Positions 25,472-33,560 of a stretch of DNA of 64,000 nucleotides are shown one piece after another. The notes under the pieces are model-generated. The model saw only the letters and a list, made by a program, of their open reading frames with translations, did not search any database and was not told where the DNA came from. Source of the DNA: Cupriavidus nantongensis (GTDB lineage: Bacteria > Pseudomonadota > Gammaproteobacteria > Burkholderiales > Burkholderiaceae); the NCBI RefSeq assembly GCF_001598055.1, contig NZ_CP014844.1, positions 1,240,001 to 1,304,000 of the forward strand. The letters run 5' to 3'. Positions within the stretch are counted from its first letter, which is position 1, and the number at the start of each line of letters is the position of its first letter. Position numbers and translations under genes: made by a program.

Positions 25472-25870
25472 TTAGTGCTGCGTCTCTGCCGAGCAGACTA
25501 GTTGGCCCGTGGCTAGGAGGTGCCGCGTACTCGGCAGGGGCTCGGCGGACAGCGCCGGGGTCTTCATTAGGCCCATCAGAGTCGCGAGGGTAATGCCCCG
25601 CTTCCGGCCGCTGACGGGGTCCACGATCACCAGCAAAAAGCTGGTGGACAGGCTTAGGTCGATGTACTCCTGCCGCCGGCAGCTGTCGTGCTCGCCGAGC
25701 GCCTGCAGGACGGCGATCTCTGCCCGTGCTTCGGACATGCTGAAGCGCTCCTGTAGGTGCGAGATGGCCTGATCGATCATCGCGCGCCGATCCGCGTGCA
25801 GCGCGTCCTGGCCGGCGAGAAAAGCGAGCGCGGCATAGTGGACATCTTGCGAAGTGTGGTTGTTCATCAT
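25472..25870 (-). CDS. hypothetical early protein
   Basis: A 132-aa helical protein (MMNNHTSQDVHYAALAFLAG...), with LSTSFLLVIVDPVSGRKRGI near the end of the central region. AAGGAG lies 8 bp upstream of the ATG. It is in the leftward early operon, directly after ogr. No family recognised. Confidence 0.6.
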   Translation of the reverse strand: MMNNHTSQDVHYAALAFLAGQDALHADRRAMIDQAISHLQERFSMSEARAEIAVLQALGEHDSCRRQEYIDLSLSTSFLLVIVDPVSGRKRGITLATLMGLMKTPALSAEPLPSTRHLLATGQLVCSAETQH

Positions 25871-25881
25871 CGGTCGCTCCT

Positions 25882-26235
25882 TCAGTCTTGGTCGATCGTT
25901 TCGGAGGTGCCTCCGATAGGGGAATCAAATTCGATATCAAGCTGCGCCAGCTGCCTGCCCGCCGCTGCATCGTTGTCGGGAGCAGCAGCTGCCCCCTCGA
26001 GGACGGCGTGCAGGCGATCGCGGCGCACGTGGCGCGATAAGGGGATGTGCACCTGCGGATCCGGGATCGAGGAAGGCGACAACGTGCGGCAGACTTCTAG
26101 ATTGGCCACATACACATGGCCGCAGTACTCGTTCGTGCATCGATAGGTAACCTCGCGCATGGTCAGGGACATCTCGCGGCTCTTCACGAATGCAGCGCGC
26201 GCACGGCAATGCGGGCATTTGATGGAGAGCCTCAT
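25882..26235 (-). CDS. ogr: Ogr/Delta-type zinc-finger late activator
   Basis: A 117-aa transcription factor: CPHCRARAAFVKSREMS at the N-terminus and CTNEYCGHVY 20 residues later, giving the four-cysteine zinc finger of P2 Ogr and P4 Delta. These proteins switch on late P2 promoters by binding a dyad near -55 and touching RNA polymerase alpha. Here ogr is inside the early operon and not beyond gene D as in P2. Likely targets are the dyads at 44085-44105 and 51463-51483. Confidence 0.9.
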   Translation of the reverse strand: MRLSIKCPHCRARAAFVKSREMSLTMREVTYRCTNEYCGHVYVANLEVCRTLSPSSIPDPQVHIPLSRHVRRDRLHAVLEGAAAAPDNDAAAGRQLAQLDIEFDSPIGGTSETIDQD

Positions 26236-26420
26236 TGGTCTTGCCTCTGCACCAGGGCCAGAGCACGCCGCTTCCCGCCGGCCTGCTTAGCTAGGCGCTG
26301 AATCCTGGCCTTTGCCAGCCACTCGACGGTCTGCTCGATGGTGTCCAGACCTTGCTGTTGCCGGATGCGCTCGAACATCTCGTATTCCTGCTCGCTGATG
26401 GTGATGGTTTCGTCGGGCAT
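26232..26420 (-). CDS. small hypothetical early protein
   Basis: A 62-aa protein (MPDETITISEQEYEMFERIR..., then TVEWLAKARIQRLAKQAGGK). A short strand followed by two helices is consistent with a ribbon-helix-helix fold, and the C-terminus is basic. It overlaps ogr by 4 bp (ATGA). A DNA-binding role is inferred only from shape. Confidence 0.58.
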   Translation of the reverse strand: MPDETITISEQEYEMFERIRQQQGLDTIEQTVEWLAKARIQRLAKQAGGKRRALALVQRQDQ

Positions 26421-26481
26421 CGATCTGTCGGCTGATGAGCAACTTTTGAGCAGCTCAAAAGCCGCTACTAAGCGCCTGTCT

Positions 26482-26673
26482 TTATGCCGTCTGTTGGGCC
26501 ACACTGCTTTCCATGCCGAGGCGCTGTTCTGCTTCGGCAACAGCGAGCATCCGAGCCATCGGTGCCAACTGTTCGCCCTGGTAGTTCGCCAAGGCAACGA
26601 GCAGGTCGTGCTCGTATTGGTCCAGGCTCAACGTGAGACGGTAGCGGCGGACACGCTTGGGGTCGGGGTACAT
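26482..26673 (-). CDS. small hypothetical early protein
   Basis: A 63-aa protein (MYPDPKRVRRYRLTLSLDQY...), with an Arg-rich start, a strand (YRLTLSLD) and two helices; this again resembles a ribbon-helix-helix unit. It lies between the genes at 26420 and 26700 in the early operon. Confidence 0.55.
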   Translation of the reverse strand: MYPDPKRVRRYRLTLSLDQYEHDLLVALANYQGEQLAPMARMLAVAEAEQRLGMESSVAQQTA

Positions 26674-26699
26674 GGTGGCTCCTGGTGGTGCTGGCGCCG

Positions 26700-26888
26700 T
26701 TAGGCGTGGGAGCGTTCGCGCTCATATTCCTGCATGCCGCGCAGAAACATCAGACGGACAAAAGCAGCCCGAGAGCGAGAGTCTTCGGATGCATATCTGT
26801 CGGCCTTTGCGACCTCTTCCGGGGTCAAGCGCAACGCAAGTGGCTGCGTCTGCTTGCCGCGGGGAGCCCCGGGGCGGAAAGTAGTCAT
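26700..26888 (-). CDS. ribbon-helix-helix-like early regulator
   Basis: A 62-aa protein (QPLALRLTPEEVAKADRYAS, then SRAAFVRLMFLRGMQEYERE), with a strand-helix-helix layout typical of Arc/CopG regulators. It is the first gene of the leftward early operon, opposite the repressor, the place where Cox or an anti-repressor usually sits. Start at 26888. Confidence 0.65.
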   Translation of the reverse strand: MTTFRPGAPRGKQTQPLALRLTPEEVAKADRYASEDSRSRAAFVRLMFLRGMQEYERERSHA

Positions 26889-26922
26889 AAGTTATGATTT
26901 GTCGTCGGTTGTGTGTGTAGTG

Positions 26923-26951
26923 AATATAGTATCCGAACGGATACTCGTCAA
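26923..26951 (-). promoter_or_regulatory. early leftward promoter with embedded repressor operator
   Basis: Leftward -35 TTGACG (26946-26951), 17-bp spacer, -10 TATATT (26923-26928). The 18-bp perfect palindrome AGTATCCGAACGGATACT (26928-26945) fills the spacer exactly, so a bound repressor would block RNA polymerase. A rightward TATAGT (26925-26930) overlaps it, offering autoregulation of the repressor gene. Confidence 0.85.
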
Positions 26952-26968
26952 GAGATTTGTGCATCCAA

Positions 26969-27307
26969 ATGGAAACTATCGGGGGGCGGCTCAAAGAGGA
27001 GCGGGTTCGGCTCGGCATGAGCCAGGAACAACTCGGCGAAGTTGGGGGAGTGAAACGCCTTGCACAGATGCGCTATGAGTCCGACGAGAGAAGCCCGGAC
27101 GCGGTGTATCTCGCCGCGATCGGCGGCATCGGGGTCGACGTGCTTTATGTCCTGACTGGTAATAGGACGCCCGCGGCAACGATCACGGCCGAAGAGCGTG
27201 CTCTGCTGGACAACTACAAGCACGCAGGCGCGGAAGGACAGGCGGCGGCGCGAAAAGTGCTTGATGCGCTCGCGCAGCCAAAGGAAATGGGAAAGAAAGT
27301 CGGCTAA
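26969..27307 (+). CDS. phage repressor-type HTH protein
   Basis: A 112-aa protein. The N-terminal HTH_3/XRE domain has METIGGRLKEERVRLGMSQE, QLGEVGGVKRLAQMRYESDE and YLAAIGGIGVDVLYVLTG. The second half is a helix (EERALLDNYKHAGAEGQAAA). It is divergent from the early operon, and its start is 18 bp past the -35 of the leftward promoter. It most likely binds the 26928-26945 operator and maintains lysogeny. ATG at 26969 is chosen because the family motif starts there. Confidence 0.85.
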   Translation: METIGGRLKEERVRLGMSQEQLGEVGGVKRLAQMRYESDERSPDAVYLAAIGGIGVDVLYVLTGNRTPAATITAEERALLDNYKHAGAEGQAAARKVLDALAQPKEMGKKVG

Positions 27308-27455
27308 CGAGACCGACATCTGGCTGTACGCCATTGAGGCACCGCTTCGCTTTGAAGAGGTGTTTGGCGAGAACAGCTTCGCCGGGCGAGCTATGGCCTG
27401 GCTCTAGTAGTGCGCAACCAGGTCGCGACAGCGGCCGCCATCACAAGGAAGTCCC

Positions 27456-27704
27456 ATGAAGTTCATCTTCTGCCCGTCGACCGACGAGTCAGCGGCGCAG
27501 CTGCTCGCTGCCGTTCGACAGTTGGCCTCTGGTGCATACCACTACGTCGCGTCGGATGGCACTGCCCAACGCGTTCCCATTGTGGAATCGTGGGAGCAGC
27601 TCGCCGATGGAACGATGCACGTGGAGATTGACGATTTGATCGTCGACCAGGTTGAGCCGCTGCGCGAGCTGCTCGAGCTGGTCGAGCCCGTCACGTTGCA
27701 TTGA
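27456..27704 (+). CDS. hypothetical protein
   Basis: An 82-aa acidic alpha/beta protein (MKFIFCPSTDESAAQLLAAV..., ESWEQLADGTMHVEIDDLIV). It lies downstream of the repressor on the same strand, 148 bp away, and overlaps the end of the convergent gene by 14 bp. No family recognised. Confidence 0.55.
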   Translation: MKFIFCPSTDESAAQLLAAVRQLASGAYHYVASDGTAQRVPIVESWEQLADGTMHVEIDDLIVDQVEPLRELLELVEPVTLH

Positions 27705-27948
27705 CGGCAGTATGCCGGCATCCGCAGCAGCAGCGCGGTGACGCTTCCTGGTAGTTGTGGTGCGTAAGGGTCATGGATAGTGCTTCGGCGATATCGTCGT
27801 GCGGCATGGATTTCAGCATGTACTCCCACGAAGCCCTCGCCCGCATGGTATCGATGTCGCCACGAATTTGACGCTCGAGTACCTGGATCAAGATCCGCAG
27901 ATTTTCTTCGCGCGTCTGTTCCGCGCTCAATCCGATTTGCTTAGACAT
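27691..27948 (-). CDS. hypothetical protein
   Basis: An 85-aa protein (MSKQIGLSAEQTREENLRIL...), helical, with a CCCGCR cysteine cluster near its end, which might bind metal. Its start codon is interlocked with that of the divergent gene at 27947. Confidence 0.5.
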   Translation of the reverse strand: MSKQIGLSAEQTREENLRILIQVLERQIRGDIDTMRARASWEYMLKSMPHDDIAEALSMTLTHHNYQEASPRCCCGCRHTAVNAT

Positions 27949-28387
27949 GACACCTCAGAATATTGAAAAGTTTGACGAGATTGCCGGCAAGATATTTGCC
28001 GCCCTCTATGAGAGTTTCCCCGTGGCACGAAAGCTAGACGCCAAGGAATTTGTTGAAGGCGGCTTCGATGCTGCTTACTTCGTGCAGGAGCGAACTGGCC
28101 TGCATTTGCGAACCAAAGAGGGCGACTTCTTTGAGTCGACCATAGTTTGGCTAACTGCAGCGGGCTACATCCAGGGAGTCTCGAAGGAGCGTGAGCCGCG
28201 GCCGCACGACATCATCCTTACGCCCAAAGGCTTGGAGGTGCTGAAGGCGGTGCCGGGCAGCCTGACGAACTCGCCAACACTTGGGGAGCGCATGCTGGGT
28301 GCGACCAAAGCGGGAGGCAAAGAGGTCATGCGTGCCGCCGTGAAAGAAGCCCTAAGCCTCGGCATTAAGATGACTGTCGGTGGCTGA
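27947..28387 (+). CDS. hypothetical lysogenic-region protein
   Basis: A 146-aa protein (MTPQNIEKFDEIAGKIFAAL...). It has a winged-helix-like middle (ESTIVWLTAAGYIQGVSKER) followed by a ILTPKGLEVLKAV strand-helix, as in small HTH/DUF proteins. The ATG lies inside CATG shared with the opposite gene. Between the repressor and gene D, a usual cargo site. A role is not known. Confidence 0.6.
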   Translation: MTPQNIEKFDEIAGKIFAALYESFPVARKLDAKEFVEGGFDAAYFVQERTGLHLRTKEGDFFESTIVWLTAAGYIQGVSKEREPRPHDIILTPKGLEVLKAVPGSLTNSPTLGERMLGATKAGGKEVMRAAVKEALSLGIKMTVGG

Positions 28388-28480
28388 TTCGCCCCGATTC
28401 TCGCGTGCTTAGACTATGGATCTCGCGAGTAGCTAGCGCAAGCTAGACGTAGTTTGAAATTGGCCGTATAGCTCGGCGGA

Positions 28481-28522
28481 CCACCATCCGGCATCTGGTA
28501 ATTTTTGTGCGCCGGGTGGTGG
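28481..28522. other. 12-bp inverted repeat in a 152-bp gap
   Basis: CCACCATCCGGC (28481-28492) pairs with GCCGGGTGGTGG (28511-28522) with one mismatch. It may be a stem-loop terminator for higBA or the gene to its left. No clear U-run. Confidence 0.45.
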
Positions 28523-28539
28523 CAATGGAAAGGGCGCAG

Positions 28540-28830
28540 CTACGCGGCAGCGCCTTCGTGCACGCTGATATCGACGCGCAGACCAGCCTGCGCGAGCATG
28601 TTGACCAGCATGTCTAAGCTGAAGAGGTCGATCTTGCCGCGCATCAGATCGGAAACGCGCGGCTGCGTGACACCGAGCCGCTTTGCGGCCTCGGCCTGAG
28701 TGAGTCCCTCGGCCTTGATCCGCTCTGCGATGGCGATCATGAGCGACGCACGGGCCTTCATGTTAGCGGCCTCGCCAGGGGTGTCCTCCAGCGCATCCCA
28801 CACGCTGTCAAATCGTTTCTTGCTGGTCAT
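28540..28830 (-). CDS. higA: HigA-type antitoxin
   Basis: A 96-aa XRE-family protein: LTQAEAAKRLGVTQPRVSDL (helix-turn-helix, about residues 42-62) and MRGKIDLFSLDMLVNMLAQA. It neutralises the toxin and represses the operon. Overlap of 4 bp with the toxin gene (ATGA) couples them. The longer track start at 29037 is antisense noise within higB. Confidence 0.88.
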   Translation of the reverse strand: MTSKKRFDSVWDALEDTPGEAANMKARASLMIAIAERIKAEGLTQAEAAKRLGVTQPRVSDLMRGKIDLFSLDMLVNMLAQAGLRVDISVHEGAAA

Positions 28831-29171
28831 TTCTTCAACTCCTTGAGCAGTTCCTTGTAGCGCGCTGCTGCCAGATCGATATCGCGCTTGGCGGTCTGCT
28901 GCGTCTTCTTTTGGAAGCAGTGCAGCACGTAGACCGCATCGTCGAACTTGGCGACGTACATCACGCGAAAGATGCCGGCGGCGTCGCTGACACGGATCTC
29001 TTTCACGCCAGCGCCAACGGTCGCCATCGGCTTCCAATCGTCCGGCTCGAAACCGCGTTGCACGCGGTCCAGCTGCAGGCCGGCTTGGCGCTTAGCGGTC
29101 GTCGGGAACTCCCGCAGATCGTCCAGCGAGGTGCCGAGGAATTCAACCGGTTTGATGTCGTCGTGTGCCAT
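28827..29171 (-). CDS. higB: HigB/RelE-type toxin (phage-derived Gp49-like family)
   Basis: A 114-aa basic protein: LGTSLDDLREFPTTAKRQAG, DWKPMATVGAGVKEIRVSDA, GIFRVMYVAKFDDAVYVLHC, FQKKTQQTAKRDIDLAAARY. That order is typical of the RelE/HigB fold of ribosome-dependent endoribonucleases. Toxin precedes antitoxin, as in higBA. It may stabilise the prophage. Confidence 0.88.
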   Translation of the reverse strand: MAHDDIKPVEFLGTSLDDLREFPTTAKRQAGLQLDRVQRGFEPDDWKPMATVGAGVKEIRVSDAAGIFRVMYVAKFDDAVYVLHCFQKKTQQTAKRDIDLAAARYKELLKELKK

Positions 29172-29178
29172 GAGTTGA

Positions 29179-29206
29179 ATTATACAAATACTTGTATAAA
29201 TGGCAA
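29179..29206 (-). promoter_or_regulatory. higBA promoter and operator
   Basis: Leftward -35 TTGCCA (29201-29206), 16-bp spacer, -10 TATAAT (29179-29184). The palindrome TTATACAA-ATAC-TTGTATAA (29180-29199) overlaps the -10, so HigA or the HigBA complex would repress its own operon. Confidence 0.8.
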
Positions 29207-29228
29207 GGGAAATTGCCGGCGTGTGCGC

Positions 29229-30293
29229 TCAGTCGCCGGCCAGCACGTCGCTGCCCTGGTCGCCTTCGTCCGCCTCTTCCTGCTTCGTTTCCAGCTCCAG
29301 CGCTGTGGTGAAGCCGGTCTTGCTCAGCGAATGCCGCACGCGGTAGACAAGCCAGTCAGTGGCGTCGATCTGCGGCTTTAGGCCGCTGACGGTGACGGGA
29401 GTCTGTGGCGCAATGTCGGCGCGGCCATAGGCCAAGGTGTACTCGAACGAAAAGATGCCGCGCCGGATCCGCTGCCATTCCGACCGTGCTGCGTAAAGCG
29501 CGTCCTTCTCGCTGGCATAGGTCGTGCGCAGCCGCTTCGCGTTGCCGCTGACGCCTGCTACGACGCTGCGGCGCTTCGCTTGCTTGGGGTCGTGCCAGAA
29601 GGCACGTACGCCCGTATAGCTGTCCCGGTCGGCGGTGTGGTAGCGGTGCCCGTCTCCATCCCGCCGCACGATGTGCAGCGCCGGCAGATCCCTCCCGCTG
29701 GCTGCACGTGCCTCGGATGCCGGCAGGAAGAGCAGCACGCCGGCCTTAACGGTGGCCACCGCGTCGAACTGCTTGCCCAGGCGGCGCAGGAAGTTCGCGT
29801 TGCTCTCGTTGGTCTGGTCCGCGTGGTCGATCGGGCGGCTGCCGATCCCGGCCGCCACGCGCGCGGTGAGGCCGTGCTCGGCGGCGATCGCCTCCACGAT
29901 CTTGCCGACCGTTGTCTTATGCCAGCTGCGCTCCTTCAGCTCTCGATACTCATGCAGCAGGTTCGATGCGCGTGCATGCACGACCAGGACATCTGGCGCG
30001 CCGCTGTGCTCCACCTCATCGACGATGTACTTGCCTTTGTCGATCACGCCTGCCGGAAAGCCGGGAGGGAAGCCCGCCAGTGGTGTGCTTTGCCAGCCGA
30101 TCGCGAGCGTGATCTCGGCACCGCGCGGTGGGATCTCCAGCCGCCCGTCGTGATCGCTGATGGTCAGGTCGAGCTGGTCGCTTTCGTTCTCGCGACAATC
30201 GGTCAGCGTGAGGCTGACCAGGCGCGGCATGACCTTGCTGGTGATGTCGAGGCCGTCGAGCGTCACGCGCACGGCCGGGCGAGGGTGTGCCAT
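29229..30293 (-). CDS. D: P2 gpD-type tail protein (late control D family)
   Basis: A 354-aa protein with VRVTLDGLDITSKVMPRLVS at the start, LTLTDCRENESDQLDLTISD, and a C-terminal SEWQRIRRGIFSFEYTLAYG. In P2 gpD is part of the tail tip/baseplate hub. Overlaps gpU by 1 bp. It is the last gene of the F/T/U/D block and is followed by higBA, not by ogr. Confidence 0.92.
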   Translation of the reverse strand: MAHPRPAVRVTLDGLDITSKVMPRLVSLTLTDCRENESDQLDLTISDHDGRLEIPPRGAEITLAIGWQSTPLAGFPPGFPAGVIDKGKYIVDEVEHSGAPDVLVVHARASNLLHEYRELKERSWHKTTVGKIVEAIAAEHGLTARVAAGIGSRPIDHADQTNESNANFLRRLGKQFDAVATVKAGVLLFLPASEARAASGRDLPALHIVRRDGDGHRYHTADRDSYTGVRAFWHDPKQAKRRSVVAGVSGNAKRLRTTYASEKDALYAARSEWQRIRRGIFSFEYTLAYGRADIAPQTPVTVSGLKPQIDATDWLVYRVRHSLSKTGFTTALELETKQEEADEGDQGSDVLAGD

Positions 30294-30703
30294 CAGAATA
30301 GTCCGAGGACGCCGACCAGGTTCTCGTCGACGCGCTTGAGGGAAATGGAGAACTCGATACGCTTGGACGAGCCATCCTCGTTGAGATAGCTGCGCGTCTC
30401 GCTCATGGTGGTGATGACGAACGCGCCGTAGATGCGGCCGGAGCCTTCCACCAGGGCATAGGCGTCGCCTGCGTCGGCCATGTAGCGCAGGATATCGAGG
30501 GAGATCGGGCTACCCGCGAACCCTTCGTCGGGCGCAATCCAGCCGGGAAGCGTGATGGTCTCGTCGCCGGGGCCGGTGTACTGGTGAGCGTCCCGGGTGC
30601 CGACGCGCGACACGTTCGGGTGCTTCCATTCCGCCTGGCGCTGCAGCTCGTGGTGGGCGAGGGTGGGCAGCGAAAAAACGAAGCTGCCAAGGCACATCAT
30701 CAT
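30293..30703 (-). CDS. U: P2 gpU-type tail terminator protein
   Basis: A 136-aa protein with FSLPTLAHHELQRQAEWKHP and GWIAPDEGFAGSPISLDILR, then VITTMSETRSYLNEDGSSKR. These are hallmarks of the gpU family, which completes the tail. Three ATG codons lie in tandem at the start (30695-30703). Confidence 0.92.
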   Translation of the reverse strand: MMMCLGSFVFSLPTLAHHELQRQAEWKHPNVSRVGTRDAHQYTGPGDETITLPGWIAPDEGFAGSPISLDILRYMADAGDAYALVEGSGRIYGAFVITTMSETRSYLNEDGSSKRIEFSISLKRVDENLVGVLGLF

Positions 30704-30712
30704 GATCGTGGC

Positions 30713-33559
30713 TCAGTGGTGATAGTCGGCCATTTGGCTGCGCAGGCGAGTAGCCTTCTCGCGCTCGCGCCGGTCGAGTTCTGCCCGGATCGCTTGCGTG
30801 ATGGCCTGCTCGTCGGCGCCCGCGGCGAAATGCAGGTTGATCTGCACCGTGTCGTGGCTGTCCACCACCACGGCTCGCTGCTGACGCGGCACGATCGGCG
30901 GTCTCGTGTCCGCCTTGATCGGCTCGGGCGCTGTAAATGCCGGCAGATCAATTCGCGCCGCCAGGGGGGCCAGCGCGGCCAGGGCGGGGCGCTGACTGGC
31001 TGCGGGCACGCTGGGCGAGGGGATAGCCTGCGGCGGCTGACCGGCGGCCACCGATAGCGGCGCCAGCGCGCCGGCCGTGGCGACGGCTGCGGCCATGCGG
31101 CGCGCGGCGTTCGCCGGCAGTGCCTCATTACGGGCGATGCCCAGGGCCGTGCCCTCGGAGATGTCGCCGCCGTACCCGGCAAATACGCGGCTCGGGCTGC
31201 GGATGCCCAGCTTCTCGCGGAACCAGGTCATCGCCGCGTCGGCCGCGCCAGAGATCGCCGCCTTGACGGAGCCCAGGGCACCCGTGATGCCGTTAGCCAG
31301 GCCGCGGATGATGTTCGCCCCGAACTCGGAGAACCGGCTGGGCAGTTCGATGCCAAACCAGCTCAGCACGCCAGCAAAGGCACGGTAGAACAGGCCCAGC
31401 GGCGACCAGTCCAGGATCAGCGCGGACACCTTGCCGATACCACCCGCCGTCGCGGCCTGGATCTGCGCCCACATGCCGCCGAGCGTCGCAACGACCTGGC
31501 CCCAGGCACTGGCCGTGAAGCCCTGAATCGACGCCCACAAGGCGGCGAACCTGGGGCCGAGCGTCTCCCAGTTGCTCCAGATCAGGTAGGCGCCTGCCGC
31601 GATGCCGGTGACCACCAGGCCGATCGGGTTCAGCATCAGCGCGCGGCCGAGCCACAGCAGCACGTTGCCGACCAGGCCGATCGCTTTGGCGACGGGGCCG
31701 AACAGCAGCCCGGCGAAGCCGCGCAGCACGGCGCCCAGTCCGCCCAACACTGTGGCCAGGATCCCGCCGTTGAGGCCGACCAGCGCCATGCCATAGCGCA
31801 GGATGGCGAAGGGGCCGATCAGGGCCGCCAGCGCGATCGTGAACGTGCCCATGACGGTCAGCACGATCGCAAGCGCGGCGGCGATCTTGACCAGCGTACC
31901 GGCCAGGATCGGGTTGCGCTCGACCCAGGCCGTCGTGCGCTCGATCACGCGGCCGGCGGTGTCCATCACGTCGACGAGCTGCGGGCGCAGCGTCTCGCCC
32001 AGGGTGGTGGAGAGGTTGGTGGCCGTGCCGCCGAGCGCGTCCCAGCGGTTTTTCAGGGTGCCCAGCACATCGTCGACGCGCTGCTGCAAGCTGGCCTGGT
32101 CTTCCATGCGCTTGAGCGCTTCCTCGAAGCCGGCAACGCCACGCTGCAGGAAGATGGAGGCGGGCCGGCCGCCCTCGGTGTCAAACATCTTCTTGAGGAT
32201 CCGCTCCTGCTCCTGCGGCGTGAACACGCGCAGCTTCTCCAGCTCCTGCATCATGTGCTTGAAGCCGGCGAACTCGCCCTTGCTGTTGAAGAACTGCAGC
32301 TCGACGCCCTTGCCCTCCAGCAGGCTGTTGACGTACTTGCCTTCCTCGCTCTTGGCGCCCTCCAGCTTGTTGCCGAGCGAGGCCATCGCCTTGAGCATGT
32401 GCGAGAAGTTCGTACCGAAGGAACTGCCCTCGAGGCCGACCTGGGCGGCCATGCCCTGCAGGGCCATGTACTCGCGCATCTTGCCGATGTCGCCGACCTG
32501 GCCCTTGATGTTGATGTCGGTCGACGCGTACTTCATCGATTCGTAGATGTCGTCGACCTTCAGGCCGAAGCCGTAGCGCGCGCGCTGGATCATGTCGGCC
32601 GCCAGCGGCAACTGCTCATCCTTCAGGCCGTGCGCCTCGCGGGCCTTGGCGATGAACTCGGCCGACCGAGCCTTGTCCAGCTTGAGCAGCACGGCGAGGT
32701 ATGCCGAGGCGTCCAGGCCGCCGTTGGCGATGCTCTTGTGGTCCATGCCCTGGGAGACAAGCGCTTCGGCGGCTTCCATGAAATCACGCGTCGTGCCCGG
32801 CAGCTTGTCGCCGAGCTGCTTGGCGCGCAGGCGGATGTTGTCGAACTCGGCACCGACCTTGCCGCCCTTGTCCATCATCGAGGCGTGCAGGTCGGTGGTC
32901 GCCGTCTCCAGGGAGGAGAAGTCGCGGACCACCTTGACCACCGGCAGGCCCAGCGCCGCGCCGGCCCCGGTGGTCGCCGCGCCCGCCGCGGCGGTGCGCG
33001 ACGCGATCTGCTGCGTGTCCTGGTACTGCCGCGTGGCGGCGGCCCACTTGCGATGTTTCACCGCGAGAGCCGCTGCCTGCTGTTTCTGCGCCTCCATCTG
33101 CTGCGTCGCGCTGGCGATGCTGGAGCGCAGCTGACGCTGGTGGGAGGCGAGGTCAGACGTGCTGATGCCGGCGGCAGACAGCTTGTCGCGTAAGCCCTGC
33201 AGCTTGATGGCCTGGCTGTCGTGCTGCATCGCCAGGGTCTTGGCGTCCCGCTGGGCCGCCTGGAATTCGCGCTGCAGCGCACGCGTGGGCACGCCTGCAG
33301 CGTCGAGCTGCTGGGCGAGCTGGCGCACCCGCTGCTGGGCGGTGGACAGGTCGGCAGCCGTTTGCTTGAGCGCGCCGCGCGTGCTGCTGAAGTCATCAAC
33401 CACACGCTGCTGCTCGTTGAGCGACTTCAGCCGGTCACGGGTTGCCTTGAGCGCGCGAGCCGTCTCCGCGCTGGTGGCGGAGATCTTGCGCAGCGGCGCG
33501 GTGGCACGGTCGATCGTGTCGAGGACTACCTTGAGTTTGAGTTCGCGTTCGCTTGCCAT
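30713..33559 (-). CDS. T: P2 gpT-type tail tape-measure protein
   Basis: A 948-aa protein. The N-terminal helical coiled part (ERELKLKVVLDTIDRATAPL...) has many Gln/Ala heptads. A TP901-type tail tape domain has SSLETATTDLHASMMDKGGK and DASAYLAVLLKLDKA. Hydrophobic segments sit about residues 560-680. The C-terminus has GIRSPSRVFAGYGGDISEGT, a common tape-measure motif. Length sets the tail length; this is longer than P2 gpT (815 aa). Confidence 0.95.
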   Translation of the reverse strand: MASERELKLKVVLDTIDRATAPLRKISATSAETARALKATRDRLKSLNEQQRVVDDFSSTRGALKQTAADLSTAQQRVRQLAQQLDAAGVPTRALQREFQAAQRDAKTLAMQHDSQAIKLQGLRDKLSAAGISTSDLASHQRQLRSSIASATQQMEAQKQQAAALAVKHRKWAAATRQYQDTQQIASRTAAAGAATTGAGAALGLPVVKVVRDFSSLETATTDLHASMMDKGGKVGAEFDNIRLRAKQLGDKLPGTTRDFMEAAEALVSQGMDHKSIANGGLDASAYLAVLLKLDKARSAEFIAKAREAHGLKDEQLPLAADMIQRARYGFGLKVDDIYESMKYASTDINIKGQVGDIGKMREYMALQGMAAQVGLEGSSFGTNFSHMLKAMASLGNKLEGAKSEEGKYVNSLLEGKGVELQFFNSKGEFAGFKHMMQELEKLRVFTPQEQERILKKMFDTEGGRPASIFLQRGVAGFEEALKRMEDQASLQQRVDDVLGTLKNRWDALGGTATNLSTTLGETLRPQLVDVMDTAGRVIERTTAWVERNPILAGTLVKIAAALAIVLTVMGTFTIALAALIGPFAILRYGMALVGLNGGILATVLGGLGAVLRGFAGLLFGPVAKAIGLVGNVLLWLGRALMLNPIGLVVTGIAAGAYLIWSNWETLGPRFAALWASIQGFTASAWGQVVATLGGMWAQIQAATAGGIGKVSALILDWSPLGLFYRAFAGVLSWFGIELPSRFSEFGANIIRGLANGITGALGSVKAAISGAADAAMTWFREKLGIRSPSRVFAGYGGDISEGTALGIARNEALPANAARRMAAAVATAGALAPLSVAAGQPPQAIPSPSVPAASQRPALAALAPLAARIDLPAFTAPEPIKADTRPPIVPRQQRAVVVDSHDTVQINLHFAAGADEQAITQAIRAELDRREREKATRLRSQMADYHH

Positions 33560-33560
33560 G

